From positions 1-64,000 of IMG/VR virus record IMGVR_UViG_3300037222_000038: 64,000 nucleotides of DNA; one strand, written 5' to 3'. The translations under genes and the position numbers were made by a program. Each line of letters starts with the position of its first letter. Positions within the stretch are counted from its first letter, which is position 1. This DNA is from a virus. Under the pieces are notes generated by a model. That model was not told the origin of the DNA. It was given only the letters and a program-made list of their open reading frames with translations, and did no database searches. Shown here piece by piece: positions 49,591 to 58,731 of this stretch.

Positions 49591-50421
49591 TTACTGATCG
49601 TCGATGGTTTGAGCGAACCGCCACCAGTCAACTTCCAGTTTGGTGGCAACCGATCCGCCGGCTTCCTTGGCAGCGAACATGGCAGCCATCTGCACTGCAT
49701 TCGGGAAGTTCGCAGCCGTGACGGCCACTCCCAAAGTCCCGGCCGTGTTGGCCACTTCCTGTCCGTTGATGTAGAAGCGAACCTTGTTGCCTTGGGTGCT
49801 GCCGAAGTAGTGCCAGCCGAACTTGACCCACGTGTTCACAACGAGGGTCGTGGCACCGGCCACATACACCGTTTCGGTCGAGGCCGTGTTGTACACGATA
49901 TCCATTTTCGTGGGAGTCGCCGCCAGATTGGCCAGCCCCACGTAATCCGCCGACGCTCGCACAAACGACGTGCTGGTCAGGAACGCGCTGGCCATGTCGG
50001 ACGGCCGGGTCAGACCAAGGAAGTATCCCGACGCATTCGTGATGTCCTGCACGCGGAATCGCGTCTCGAACCACATCTGATTGCGGGTATCTTTCTTGAA
50101 CTGGGCGTGCGATCCCACCGCCGATCCGAAGCACAAATAGGATTCGTTCGCGGCCGACGTGCTGGTCGCCATTTGCATGACGCCGCCGTCATCCGTGGCC
50201 AGCAATGCCGCCGTGCCGTTGGTGCCGACGACCTTGTAGCCGGGAACCTGCGCATTGGCACCCGTGTTGTACTCAAACAGGAAGTCGTCGAAGAACTGGC
50301 ATCCGCTGGCAACCGCCGAGTCACCCGCGAAGATTTCCAGCCACGGGCAACTGTTCCAGATCGCGTCAGACGGATTCCGGCGCGTGTCCAATTGGTTGAC
50401 GCCGATGTTTGATTTGGCCAT
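49591..50421 (-). CDS. ConA/LamG-like capsid-region protein
   Basis: A 276-residue protein. QFFDDFLFEYNTGANAQVPG, MWFETRFRVQDIT, WVKFGWHYFGSTQGNKVRFY, then INGQEVANTAG fits a concanavalin-like jelly roll often found beside phage capsid genes. Likely a head decoration or receptor-facing protein. Confidence 0.6.
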   Translation of the reverse strand: MAKSNIGVNQLDTRRNPSDAIWNSCPWLEIFAGDSAVASGCQFFDDFLFEYNTGANAQVPGYKVVGTNGTAALLATDDGGVMQMATSTSAANESYLCFGSAVGSHAQFKKDTRNQMWFETRFRVQDITNASGYFLGLTRPSDMASAFLTSTSFVRASADYVGLANLAATPTKMDIVYNTASTETVYVAGATTLVVNTWVKFGWHYFGSTQGNKVRFYINGQEVANTAGTLGVAVTAANFPNAVQMAAMFAAKEAGGSVATKLEVDWWRFAQTIDDQ

Positions 50422-50458
50422 CGCTTATTCTCCTTGAGTCAGAATCCGCCAACCGAAA

Positions 50459-51544
50459 TTACTTGCTGAAGACTGCGTTGCGACGACGATCGACGCAGAG
50501 ATAGTTGTACGACAGGTCGATGAAGATACGGAACACGTTGTGCTGCGTCGGAGCCCGCAAAACCGGACTCTCGCGCAGGTAGTCGCCGGCCAGACAGACC
50601 GGATAGAACGTGCTGTGGTCAATGAAGTACACGGGGTTCGTGGCCGCAGTGAAGACAGCCGTGTCGTCCATCTGCGGAATCCAGCGAATCGGATGACGCC
50701 GGAACGTCAACGTGGCTTCGACGTACTTCACGTCGTCCGCGCCGCCGTAGGCACCGAGGTCGCGGCCGAGATTCTCGTTCTGCGATTCCCCGACCGTCTC
50801 AAAGGCCCGCAATGTGGCTTCGTCCGTGTAGCACTGGAGATCTCCGTACTCACCCTTGCGGTAGTCGGAGACGTTGACCGGACTGTGCCAGAAGATCCGG
50901 CGATGCCCGGCCCGCATCGAGTTGATGAGGTCGGCCTTGCTGACGCTTGTGTACGTGCAGCAGTAATTCTGGAAGTTCGGGGCTTGCGTCAGGTTGATGC
51001 CCGCCAGCGTCGAGTATCCCGAAGGATAACCACCGACGAATGCACCAGGCGCGGCAGCACCCGAAGCGGTATACACGATCCAGTACGGCAGACCGTAGGG
51101 CAGCGTCGTGTCCCCCACGGGAGCCAGCGTCCACGCCTTGTTTTCGAGTTCGGCCGCAATCGAGATCATGCAGTCGGTGCGCCGGGGCTGGATGACGTTG
51201 AAGATCAACGCCTTGCCGCGGTTCACCAGAATTTCCTGATATGCAAAGGCCCAGGCGTTCTGCATGTGACGCCAGTTGATCGACAACTGCGCCATCAGGC
51301 TGGGAATGTCGGCCGTATCGGTCGTCATGACTCCCGTGTGCCGGGCCTGGTTCGACAGCGTAATCATCAGATTCCGCTGGATACCCAGACCTTCGTCGAA
51401 CTGCACCTTGTTCTTGCGGAACCACCGTGAAATCACGGGATACTGCTGCAAGGGCTGTGCGATCTGCTGGAATCGGTTGCGACCGAGTTCCTTCAGGGTG
51501 CCCAACAGCAGGTCATTGATTTGTTCGAGGGCAAGTTCGGCCAT
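50459..51544 (-). CDS. Major capsid protein candidate
   Basis: A 361-residue protein immediately downstream of a scaffold-like gene and upstream of a decoration-like gene, the usual capsid position. Helical N-terminus (LALEQINDLLLGTLKELGRN), basic/aromatic core and a C-terminal strand (HNVFRIFIDLSYNYLCVDRR). Size fits an HK97-fold shell protein. Fold not proven from sequence. Confidence 0.7.
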   Translation of the reverse strand: MAELALEQINDLLLGTLKELGRNRFQQIAQPLQQYPVISRWFRKNKVQFDEGLGIQRNLMITLSNQARHTGVMTTDTADIPSLMAQLSINWRHMQNAWAFAYQEILVNRGKALIFNVIQPRRTDCMISIAAELENKAWTLAPVGDTTLPYGLPYWIVYTASGAAAPGAFVGGYPSGYSTLAGINLTQAPNFQNYCCTYTSVSKADLINSMRAGHRRIFWHSPVNVSDYRKGEYGDLQCYTDEATLRAFETVGESQNENLGRDLGAYGGADDVKYVEATLTFRRHPIRWIPQMDDTAVFTAATNPVYFIDHSTFYPVCLAGDYLRESPVLRAPTQHNVFRIFIDLSYNYLCVDRRRNAVFSK

Positions 51545-51576
51545 GACGAGTCTCCTTCTTGGAACCTATACGTGAG

Positions 51577-52668
51577 CTAAACTTCCACGCCGCTGCTGTC
51601 AGACGGCATTCCGATTTGTCGATAGAAATTTTCGAGATACGCGGCGGCACGATCGACGCCGAGAGGCAATTCTGCCTTGGAGCCGCCCGATGCGGACGAG
51701 GGACGAGTGGTGGCACGAGCCCGGTGCGTCTTGACTTCTTCGCGCACGGTTTCTGTCGCCGTCTGCTGAATCTTCTCGCCCAGTGCGGCGTACATGGCCG
51801 TCTTGAAGGCGACGGAATTGGGCGGCAACTGCTGTCCGGTTTGGGCCATGCCGACCAGCAGCATGTTGGCCGTTTGCATGATTTGCGCACGGGCTTCGGG
51901 AGTGTTCACCAGCTTCTGAACGGATTCGGAAAGCCCTGATTTGAACGACTCGTAATCGCGGTCGATGAGTTCCCGCTGATGCTGCGCCTGCAACGCCTGA
52001 AACTGCTGCGTCTGACCGTGCATGTACTGCTGGGTCTTGGCGTTGTAGTCGTCCTGCGCCCGCATCCTCGCGACCATCAGATTGTAATTCTGGGTGGCGA
52101 ATTGATGGCTGACGAGGTTCTGCGCATGACCCTGTTTGGCCGTTCCCACAATGGCTTCGACCAGACTGGGATCGAAGTTCTTTTGGGCCAGATCCAACCG
52201 CATCGCGTTCTCGTCGAACACAGGTGCTGCGGGCGGCGGCGGCAGTTGCAGAGTCTGCTGAACGGGGGCTGCGACCGGGGCGGGGGCTTGCTGCTGGCGC
52301 GCGACATTGTAGGCTTGGAAGGCCACGTTCTCGGCAGTCCGCACGACGGCTTCGAGTTGAATCGGGTCTTTGAACGTCGCGATGACTTCCGGGGTGTACC
52401 CAATCTGCGCGGCACGTTGCATGAGCGCATCGGAAATCACGGGGGCGGCGGGAGCAACGGCCGCAGCTTCGGGGCTTGCGGCCGGTGCGGCTCCCGCGAC
52501 AGGAGGTGGATCGTTTTCGCCCGGAGGACCAAAGTCGTACTGGTCTTCGAGCGGTGTCGAAGCGGGAGCGGAGGCAGGAGACGGGGGAGCGTCGGATGTT
52601 GCCGGAATCGACGTGTCTACGGCATCGGCAACCGGATTTGTGTCTGGTCCGTCTTCGAGATCAACCAT
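51577..52668 (-). CDS. Scaffold-like protein
   Basis: A 363-residue protein. ATG 52668 is favoured by AGGAA upstream; a longer reading from 52794 has no such site. Acidic Pro-rich N-terminus, then long Gln/Ala helices (YNAKTQQYMHGQTQQFQALQ…) and a short C-terminal domain. Composition and position fit a capsid scaffold. Transcription reaches it past a terminator at 52780, so it may have its own promoter or need read-through. Confidence 0.65.
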   Translation of the reverse strand: MVDLEDGPDTNPVADAVDTSIPATSDAPPSPASAPASTPLEDQYDFGPPGENDPPPVAGAAPAASPEAAAVAPAAPVISDALMQRAAQIGYTPEVIATFKDPIQLEAVVRTAENVAFQAYNVARQQQAPAPVAAPVQQTLQLPPPPAAPVFDENAMRLDLAQKNFDPSLVEAIVGTAKQGHAQNLVSHQFATQNYNLMVARMRAQDDYNAKTQQYMHGQTQQFQALQAQHQRELIDRDYESFKSGLSESVQKLVNTPEARAQIMQTANMLLVGMAQTGQQLPPNSVAFKTAMYAALGEKIQQTATETVREEVKTHRARATTRPSSASGGSKAELPLGVDRAAAYLENFYRQIGMPSDSSGVEV

Positions 52669-52779
52669 TCCGCGTTCCTGAAACGAAAAGAGGTCAACAG
52701 CGACTGCTGCGGACCTTCTCGAAAAGGAACGCTGTGTTCGAGCACGCCGGGGGCATGACTCCCGGTTGCATCCTGTCTC

Positions 52780-52805
52780 AAAAATCAACAGCAATCGCTG
52801 TTGAC
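52780..52805 (-). terminator. Rho-independent terminator (minus strand)
   Basis: On the minus strand TCAACAGC-GATT-GCTGTTGA is followed by TTTTT. It ends transcripts of the small gene at 52817. A related arm, GTCAACAGCGACTGCTG, lies downstream at 52693-52709 and could pair with the terminator arm in longer RNAs. Confidence 0.75.
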
Positions 52806-52816
52806 CCCGTTAATCT

Positions 52817-52972
52817 TTAACGTTTACCCGACTTCAATTGATTCTTCGGCGGCTTGCCAGTTTTCAATGCCTCGCCCGTGACGGCCTGTGCGATCTTGGC
52901 AGCGGACTCTTCCGAGTGCCCCTGTGCCTTGAGATTGGCGAAGGTCTTGTGGACGTGGCTGTTTTTTGGCAT
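52817..52972 (-). CDS. Small phage protein (AAKIA…TGK type)
   Basis: A 51-residue protein (MPKNSHVHKTFANLKAQGHS, then EESAAKIAQAVTGEAL). The KxxGHSEESAAKIA…TGxALxTGK pattern occurs in small basic phage proteins of unknown role. It has its own promoter, a long leader and a terminator, so it is a stand-alone late-region unit. Confidence 0.65.
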   Translation of the reverse strand: MPKNSHVHKTFANLKAQGHSEESAAKIAQAVTGEALKTGKPPKNQLKSGKR

Positions 52973-53133
52973 TCAAACCCCAAGAGCGGACGTTCGGACT
53001 TGCACCGAAATCTCCAGTTGGCACTCATCGGTTCAGTTCGTGATCGGCCGTGTCACGATCCTTTGGACTCGAACCTCCGACAACCAACCAGCGGCGTTCT
53101 AATTCCCCCACATCCGCATTATTAACAACTCGT
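52973..53133 (-). other. Structured leader of the small gene
   Basis: About 160 bases between the predicted start of transcription and the ATG, with no gene. It contains the hairpin CGTGA-N9-TCACG (53039-53057) and a tRNA T-arm-like GGAGGTTCGAGTCC (minus strand, 53065-53078) whose 3' stem does not pair. A regulatory leader is possible; no known riboswitch class is established. Confidence 0.45.
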
Positions 53134-53169
53134 TTCGCGATTATGGATAAATATCCATTCCGGTGTCAA
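53133..53169 (-). promoter_or_regulatory. Promoter inside the late operon (minus strand)
   Basis: -35 TTGACA (53169-53164), 18-bp spacer, -10 CATAAT (53145-53140), start near 53133. It lies directly downstream of groES and drives the stand-alone small gene. Confidence 0.65.
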
Positions 53170-53186
53170 GTGGGAATTCTCGGATT

Positions 53187-53477
53187 TCAGTTCTCGACAA
53201 CGGCAATCACGTCGGATTCTCGGATGACAACGATGCCATCTTCGACTTCCATTGCGGTGTAATCGTTGAACAAAATCTCGTTCCCCTTGCGTACTTGCAT
53301 GGAGATTCTATTGTCGCCGCCAAGAGAATCACATTGCCGTCCAGGTCCACTGGCGATTACAAGACCGCGAGTGCATTTCTCGCGAGTTCCGTCAGGCAGA
53401 ACGATACCTCCCTTGGTGACTTTGTTCGCTTCAATAAGTTCGACAACGAGATGGTCTTCTGTCGGCTTCAGCTTCAT
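53187..53477 (-). CDS. groES: GroES-like co-chaperonin
   Basis: A 96-residue protein matching GroES end to end: MKLKPTEDHLVVELIEANKV, mobile loop KGGIVLPDG, GLVIASGPGRQ, a central VRKGNEILFNDYTAMEVEDG and VVIRESDVIAVVE. The IVL in the loop binds GroEL. Phage co-chaperonins replace host GroES to fold capsid protein, as T4 gp31 does. Position in the capsid cluster fits. No phage GroEL is present. Confidence 0.9.
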   Translation of the reverse strand: MKLKPTEDHLVVELIEANKVTKGGIVLPDGTREKCTRGLVIASGPGRQCDSLGGDNRISMQVRKGNEILFNDYTAMEVEDGIVVIRESDVIAVVEN

Positions 53478-53500
53478 CTGCCTCTCCTTGGGTGAAATGA

Positions 53501-54028
53501 TTAATATGGCAACTGATCTTCCGTGGTGAGTCCCGGTATGTACATCGGCTGTTCTTCTTCGTAGGAAATCTGCGGTAGACCGCGAATATCTCGCTCCCGC
53601 GCATCGAGTTTCTGGGGGTCGCTGTAGCTTCCGCCTTTGCCGTGGCAGGAGTAGAAGCCGTGTGATTCGGCGTAGCGCTTGTACTGACCTTTCGATCGGA
53701 ACACGGCCCGTCCCGCCTCATCGTATTCGATCGGGCATCCCAGTTCGGCATCGGCTTTCATGTGCTTCACTCGGTCGTCGGGGTTGATTCCGAGTTCGTC
53801 CGATTTCATCACGAACACGCCCGTCCCGTGGGTGGCACCAGTCTTGCCGATCTTCAGCAACGTCTCGGTGTGCTTACTGCCGTCGAGCCTGGACTCGAAC
53901 GTGAACTTGTCGCCCGGCTTGATCGGCCCGCGTTTCTTCTTACGGCGCGAGAGCAACAGGTCGCAGTCGATCTTGAGCGTGTATTCGCTGCCGGTGTCGT
54001 CTCGTTTCATGCGGAACTGCTGGATCAT
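53501..54028 (-). CDS. Hypothetical packaging-region protein
   Basis: A 175-residue protein. The start ATG at 54028 overlaps the portal stop. Basic N-terminal beta part (LLLSRRKKKRGPIKPGDKFT), then a segment (HGFYSCHGKGGSYSDPQKLD) that may bind metal. Possibly a head maturation or DNA-binding protein. No family recognised. Confidence 0.5.
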   Translation of the reverse strand: MIQQFRMKRDDTGSEYTLKIDCDLLLSRRKKKRGPIKPGDKFTFESRLDGSKHTETLLKIGKTGATHGTGVFVMKSDELGINPDDRVKHMKADAELGCPIEYDEAGRAVFRSKGQYKRYAESHGFYSCHGKGGSYSDPQKLDARERDIRGLPQISYEEEQPMYIPGLTTEDQLPY

Positions 54029-55962
54029 GCAACACCCGGTTTCGTGTTTGTTGAACCCATGTTTGATACCAATTCGGCCGTACTTTCCTTCCCGGTTTTC
54101 GGCTTCACGACTCGATCGTACTGGCGAGTTGTGTTTTGTTTGCCCGGTGACGTGTTCGCCATCTGTTGATCCGGGTCGGGCAACTGCTGGTTGAACTTGA
54201 TGATGTCCCGCAACTGCTTTACGCCGCTCAACTCTTCCTTGGCCTGCATCCACGCCTGCGCGTCCACGGTGACGCCCTGCTGTTGCAGGAACGGCAACAG
54301 TGGAATGAGCTGCTGCACCGTGCCGTCAATCGCCGCAAGCTGCTGACTGGGGGTCATGTCGATCAGCGAATACGGAACCACGGTGAAGTTCAGATCGTTG
54401 AACTCGCCCTGCCGCAGATCGTGCTCCTGCCCGAACATATCCGTCTCTTTCGGCCACTGGATTTCATACTCCACGTCGGTATCCGGGAGATTGTCCATCA
54501 CCGAAACCTTGACGAGCGGGTCATTCCAGAGATACCAGGCGATCGCCGTGATGACGCTCTTGGTGACGTTGATGATCTCCTGTTGCATCATCTGAATGCG
54601 GCCCGATGCCGACTGCTGAAGGATCTGCTCTTGACCGAGCGTGTCAGCGCCGGTTGCAGTGCCACCCATCGTATCGAGGTTTCCGGCCTCTTCCGAAGCG
54701 CGATGAGCCACGACTTGTTCCGTGGTCATTAAGCCTTGGTCGGCACCCCCGAACTTCATGAACTTGATCGCGTCGGGATGCGTAACAGCGATAACTTCAC
54801 CGTCGCCGGCTCGCACGACTTTCTCGGCATCTTTGAACGCCGCCATCGACGCAAACCCCACGTCTTTCTGGCGACTGGCCTGCTGTCCCATCTTCTCGAA
54901 CAGCCTGTTGTCGAGGTCCGACAGCGGCGCAATGTCGATCGCCGGGGGCTTGGGCATGATCTGATTGAGCACCAGCTTGTAGCGCCCGATCCGGTACGGT
55001 CCTTCAGGATGCCCGGTCCACGCCTCGACCCGCAACGGCTTATCGCCTGCCACGGGATACGTGACGATCAGTTTCTTGCGCGGCAGGTAAATATCCCAGA
55101 GCCACACATCATCGCTCTCTTCGGTGTCCAGCGCAGCCTGCTTGTTGCCACCCATGTCGCTGGCTGATTCCTGCCCGGTCGCTTGATCGAAGGCCGTCAT
55201 CTGGCCTTGCAGATTCTGCGCGACTTCCCGGTCGTTGCGGCCATCGGCGATGATCGACTTGCGGGAGGCTTTGTATTTATCCCCCATGAACTTGCATTCG
55301 GCCAGCCGCGAGACTGAAGTGTCGTACACGAAGTCCTCGAACCACACGGCATCGCAGAACGGCATGGCCGATGCGTCGAACGGGTAGTTCCGTTGCGTGT
55401 ACTGCGGGTCTTCCACGCCGACTTTCATTACCATCATGCTGAACAACGATTCGAGAACCCCCATGCGCAGGGATTCTTTCAGGTTGATCTGAGTCAGAAT
55501 GTGGTTCAGAGCCAGTTGGAAGTAGCGACAACCGGCCTTGAGCACCAGCTTGTTCGTGAGGATCAGGCACTGCGGGTTTCCGCTGATGAGCTTCTGCATG
55601 TAGACTTCAACCATGCGATCCAGCAGGTTGACGACGCAGGCGTGCGCTCCCTGTCCATCGCCAGCCGTTCCCAGCGAGTTGCCGACGTACTGCTTCAGGG
55701 TCCGCAAACGATTCGTGCGTTGCGGCTGCATGTTCTGATAGCTCTTGCTCACCTTGTCCTTGAGCTTCAGGAACTCTTCGTCAGTCAGCAGCGGCTTGGC
55801 GACTTGACCGGCCGCTATCGACTGCACCTGTTGCAAGTGCGGATCGACCGGAGGCGGCGGGGGGGTCGGTTGTGGAGGCTGAGGCGGCTGCTGTTGCGGC
55901 ATCCCTTGGGGCGGCATGGGCGGTCGGGGCATCGGCTGAGGCGGCTGCATTATTGACATCAT
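54025..55962 (-). CDS. Portal protein
   Basis: A 645-residue protein just downstream of the large terminase. Pro/Gln-rich N-terminus, then a helical wing/stem pattern (QRTNRLRTLKQYVGNSLGTA; LSDLDNRLFEKMGQQASRQK) and a helical C-terminal domain (QMMQQEIINVTKSVITAIAW). Length, position and pattern fit a short-tailed phage portal that forms the DNA channel. Confidence 0.8.
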   Translation of the reverse strand: MMSIMQPPQPMPRPPMPPQGMPQQQPPQPPQPTPPPPPVDPHLQQVQSIAAGQVAKPLLTDEEFLKLKDKVSKSYQNMQPQRTNRLRTLKQYVGNSLGTAGDGQGAHACVVNLLDRMVEVYMQKLISGNPQCLILTNKLVLKAGCRYFQLALNHILTQINLKESLRMGVLESLFSMMVMKVGVEDPQYTQRNYPFDASAMPFCDAVWFEDFVYDTSVSRLAECKFMGDKYKASRKSIIADGRNDREVAQNLQGQMTAFDQATGQESASDMGGNKQAALDTEESDDVWLWDIYLPRKKLIVTYPVAGDKPLRVEAWTGHPEGPYRIGRYKLVLNQIMPKPPAIDIAPLSDLDNRLFEKMGQQASRQKDVGFASMAAFKDAEKVVRAGDGEVIAVTHPDAIKFMKFGGADQGLMTTEQVVAHRASEEAGNLDTMGGTATGADTLGQEQILQQSASGRIQMMQQEIINVTKSVITAIAWYLWNDPLVKVSVMDNLPDTDVEYEIQWPKETDMFGQEHDLRQGEFNDLNFTVVPYSLIDMTPSQQLAAIDGTVQQLIPLLPFLQQQGVTVDAQAWMQAKEELSGVKQLRDIIKFNQQLPDPDQQMANTSPGKQNTTRQYDRVVKPKTGKESTAELVSNMGSTNTKPGVA

Positions 55963-55967
55963 GTCTC

Positions 55968-57926
55968 CTAAACTTCCACGATTTCTTCGTGTTTACGCTG
56001 CTGCGACTCAAGCGGATCCCAATACCGCAACGTCTCTGTCCGCTGTCCCAGATATTGTTGCCGACGCCACTCGAAACCGCCATACGGAGCTTCTTCTTCC
56101 GGTGTTTTGGAGGACACAAACTCCGGTTCGCTGTGAATTGCAAACCACGCGGCCCCCATCGCAATGGCGCAGTCACCGTGCGACTTTTCCGGCGCATCAG
56201 CACGCCCGGCACCGACCAGAGGGTGCTTCAAGTCGCCATTCGAGTTGATGTAGTACCGTTCGCACTCGGCAATCGCCCGTTTCGATCGCGGCGTGAACTT
56301 GTCGCGCGATATTCCGTGCTGCAACTCCCCTAAAAGCTGTTGTCCACCGTCTTTATTGTCGTATCCGACCCGGTGACCCATCATTTGCCGCACGTCGTCG
56401 CGCGAGGCGGGTCGATTCCAGAGATTCGGGTACTGCAATTCGAGGATTTTGGCCAGAAACCGACTCCCGACACCAGTAATTTCAGGCAGCATGATCGCCC
56501 GGTTGAAAACACGACCGATTTGCGAGCAAAACACCGCAAAATCTTCCGGTTCGATGCGATTGTAGGCGTATTCCGCGACTTGGCGACTCATGCGACGGTC
56601 GATTATCGAAAAACTGGAGCAGGATGAGTACGATCCCCCCTTTCCGCCGGCGATATCGACGCCCATCGAGTACATTCGCCCCTCCGGAACCAGCAAAATG
56701 CCGTGTTCGTCGATCTTCAACTCCGATCCCGGCTCGATCCACACGTCAATCGGGTTGTCGCGGTCTGTTCTACGCAGTTCTGCGATCCATTCCCGGCTGA
56801 TTTTCGTCAATTCGAGGCGTTCCGTGGGCTCTTTGCAGAGTGCCTGAGCCTTGAAGATGCACGACGAATGAAAGAATCGCGACGTGGCACCCCCGAAGTT
56901 CATCCCCAACTCGGCGGCGATCGACTGTTCGGTCGCTCCGGCCCGCTTGCACTCATAGTCGTAGTAGGGGGAACGTGTCTGACCATCGCGCACGAACTTG
57001 TAATTGGCCGGAAACTGGTATTCCTTGTCCACAATCTCGATGGAGTTGCCATCCGAGCGGTAGAGGCCGGCCGCTTTGTCTTTGTCGAGCCACCACGGCC
57101 ACTCGAATCGCACAATGTCGGAGTTCTGGTCCTCGCACACGTCGTAGAACATGCCCGCCTGGCCGCGGTCGCGGTTCGGTGTCGAGATCAGAATGCGGCA
57201 GTGCGTGATGTGCTGCAATGAGTCCATCGCCGCATTGTCAGAGATCGGAGGCCATGCGTGCGCTTCGTCGCCGAAGAACGCTTTCTTGCGGCCACCGCGA
57301 GCCATGTTTCCTGTGCAGGCATACCCGGTGATCGACGATCCGTTGTCACGGTTCAGAATCGTGTGGTGCGTCCTGTTGCGGTCGCGCTGCGGGCGCAGGA
57401 ACTCCGGCAGATGGTCGTCGATGAAGTCCATCTTGGCTAAGAGGGAGTCGGGATCGTCTGGGCTGTCAACGGAGTCTTCGTCTTTCGACACGACGCCAAA
57501 GTGCGAGTGCGCGTGAAACCGCCAATCCCAGTCGAACAGGTACAGCACCATCCACGTGGCACCCATTTCACGGGACTTCTTAGCCACCATATCCTTCTTG
57601 CCAAGGTTTTTCTGCATCGTCAGGAAGGCTTCTTCCTGATAATCACGCGGCAGGAAAGGAATCTCTTTGGCTGATCCGAAGTTGCGGGTATCCTGCCATT
57701 GGGCGGTATTACGCGGTTCGAGAAGCCACCCAAAAACGGAGATGTAGAACAGCAGATCCCGCGAGCAGATGATCCACAACTCTTCGGCAATCTCTGGATC
57801 GGACCACGCTTTGTCGAGGCACCACTTGCGGAACTCGACGTTTTCCCACGGGTCTTTAGGAACCAGAGTTCTATAAAACCAGTCCGTAGGTCCGAGCGGG
57901 CAGTGATGGCGGTCAAGCAGTTTCAA
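55968..57926 (-). CDS. terL: Terminase large subunit
   Basis: A 652-residue protein. ATPase: deviant Walker A KKSREMGATW (116-125), Walker B AFFGDE (216-221), motif C LISTPN (246-251). Nuclease: MGVDIAGG with Asp424, Glu482 (PEITG) and Asp584 (SHGDCAIA). It cuts concatemeric DNA and pumps it through the portal. Complete, with no obvious lesion. Confidence 0.92.
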   Translation of the reverse strand: MKLLDRHHCPLGPTDWFYRTLVPKDPWENVEFRKWCLDKAWSDPEIAEELWIICSRDLLFYISVFGWLLEPRNTAQWQDTRNFGSAKEIPFLPRDYQEEAFLTMQKNLGKKDMVAKKSREMGATWMVLYLFDWDWRFHAHSHFGVVSKDEDSVDSPDDPDSLLAKMDFIDDHLPEFLRPQRDRNRTHHTILNRDNGSSITGYACTGNMARGGRKKAFFGDEAHAWPPISDNAAMDSLQHITHCRILISTPNRDRGQAGMFYDVCEDQNSDIVRFEWPWWLDKDKAAGLYRSDGNSIEIVDKEYQFPANYKFVRDGQTRSPYYDYECKRAGATEQSIAAELGMNFGGATSRFFHSSCIFKAQALCKEPTERLELTKISREWIAELRRTDRDNPIDVWIEPGSELKIDEHGILLVPEGRMYSMGVDIAGGKGGSYSSCSSFSIIDRRMSRQVAEYAYNRIEPEDFAVFCSQIGRVFNRAIMLPEITGVGSRFLAKILELQYPNLWNRPASRDDVRQMMGHRVGYDNKDGGQQLLGELQHGISRDKFTPRSKRAIAECERYYINSNGDLKHPLVGAGRADAPEKSHGDCAIAMGAAWFAIHSEPEFVSSKTPEEEAPYGGFEWRRQQYLGQRTETLRYWDPLESQQRKHEEIVEV

Positions 57927-58338
57927 CGGGCGGCTCCGTGAGTCTGACCAGCGTGTACAGCGGCTTCACGCCCATTGGCAGATAGCCCACAATGTCCACG
58001 AACGGAATCTGAGAACCGTCGTCCTTCAACTTCTGGATTCGCTGCCGGATGTTCTCCTTCACGGCGTCTCGGGCTTCGTCGCGGGTCTTGCCGACTCCGG
58101 CCTTGATGCCTTCCAGGTCCTTCGACCATGCCTCGAATCCGTTCTCGTTCGGGACGATAATCACTCGGCAGACGTAGCCCTTATACTCTTCGCGCCACCC
58201 GGTATCTTTCTTGAATTTCTCTTTATGAGACTGCGACGAGGGCGGACTCTGGCGGGACGTTTGCGGCAACCTCGCAGCTTCCGACAACGACGGACTCGGT
58301 GTCGATCGCAACATCTGCATTTCTCGGGAATTGCTCAT
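57913..58338 (-). CDS. Protein with HicB-like fold
   Basis: A 141-residue protein. Residues about 60-110 (NENGFEAWSKDLEGIKAGVG, then TRDEARDAVKENIRQRIQKL, then DDGSQIP) match the partial RNase-H fold of HicB antitoxins. The C-terminus adds a strand. Its first 116 bases overlap the upstream gene in another frame, and it overlaps terL by 14 bases. No HicA toxin is next to it, so an adapted packaging role is possible. Confidence 0.6.
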   Translation of the reverse strand: MSNSREMQMLRSTPSPSLSEAARLPQTSRQSPPSSQSHKEKFKKDTGWREEYKGYVCRVIIVPNENGFEAWSKDLEGIKAGVGKTRDEARDAVKENIRQRIQKLKDDGSQIPFVDIVGYLPMGVKPLYTLVRLTEPPVETA

Positions 58339-58651
58339 TCAGTAGCTCCGGTTTCTCTGCTTCAAGCAGGTCGAAAAGGCGCATGAACTTTCGGTTGTCA
58401 TCGCTCATCGTCTTGCCGATTTCGGGCGGCTTCTCTTTCCGCACGACTACGGCGTAGACCGACTTCATGAAATCGCTCTTGGATTTCTCGTCCACGGAAG
58501 CGATCTTGTACATTTCCCAAGCGGCCGGCGACGGGGCCAATTTCTGGTCGGGATTGGCCGACAGGTTCGACATCACCCACCGCACGTCAAGCTCGTTCGA
58601 GCCTGCCGGGGCATCCACCTGATTCGTTGTCTTCTTGCGGGGGCGTCCCAT
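58223..58651 (-). CDS. Terminase-small-subunit-position protein
   Basis: A 142-residue protein beginning MGRPRKKTTNQ. First gene of the leftward packaging operon, upstream of terL, where a small terminase subunit is expected. Helices (ANPDQKLAPSPAAWEMYKIA; NRKFMRLFDLLEAEKPELLN) are present but a clear DNA-binding HTH is not. Small terminase is a guess from position. Confidence 0.5.
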   Translation of the reverse strand: MGRPRKKTTNQVDAPAGSNELDVRWVMSNLSANPDQKLAPSPAAWEMYKIASVDEKSKSDFMKSVYAVVVRKEKPPEIGKTMSDDNRKFMRLFDLLEAEKPELLNEQFPRNADVAIDTESVVVGSCEVAANVPPESALVAVS

Positions 58652-58666
58652 TGATATTTACCAGAA

Positions 58667-58672
58667 ATTATA
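58667..58672 (-). promoter_or_regulatory. Late promoter -10 (minus strand)
   Basis: A perfect TATAAT on the minus strand lies 15 bases upstream of the packaging operon ATG (58651). No good -35 is visible, so an activator may be needed. A second AT-rich box lies upstream at about 58686. Confidence 0.5.
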
Positions 58673-58731
58673 GACGTTTCCGATATTTATACACTACTGG
58701 TTCTTGGGATGGTAGCCCAATGTGACTACTG

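Noticed and set aside
53065-53078. tRNA on the minus strand (GGAGGTTCGAGTCC)
   Set aside because: The 3' side of the T-stem does not pair and no cloverleaf can be drawn.
58350-58380. Third copy of the cassette end (CTGCTTCAAG)
   Set aside because: Only ten bases match and it lies within a gene.
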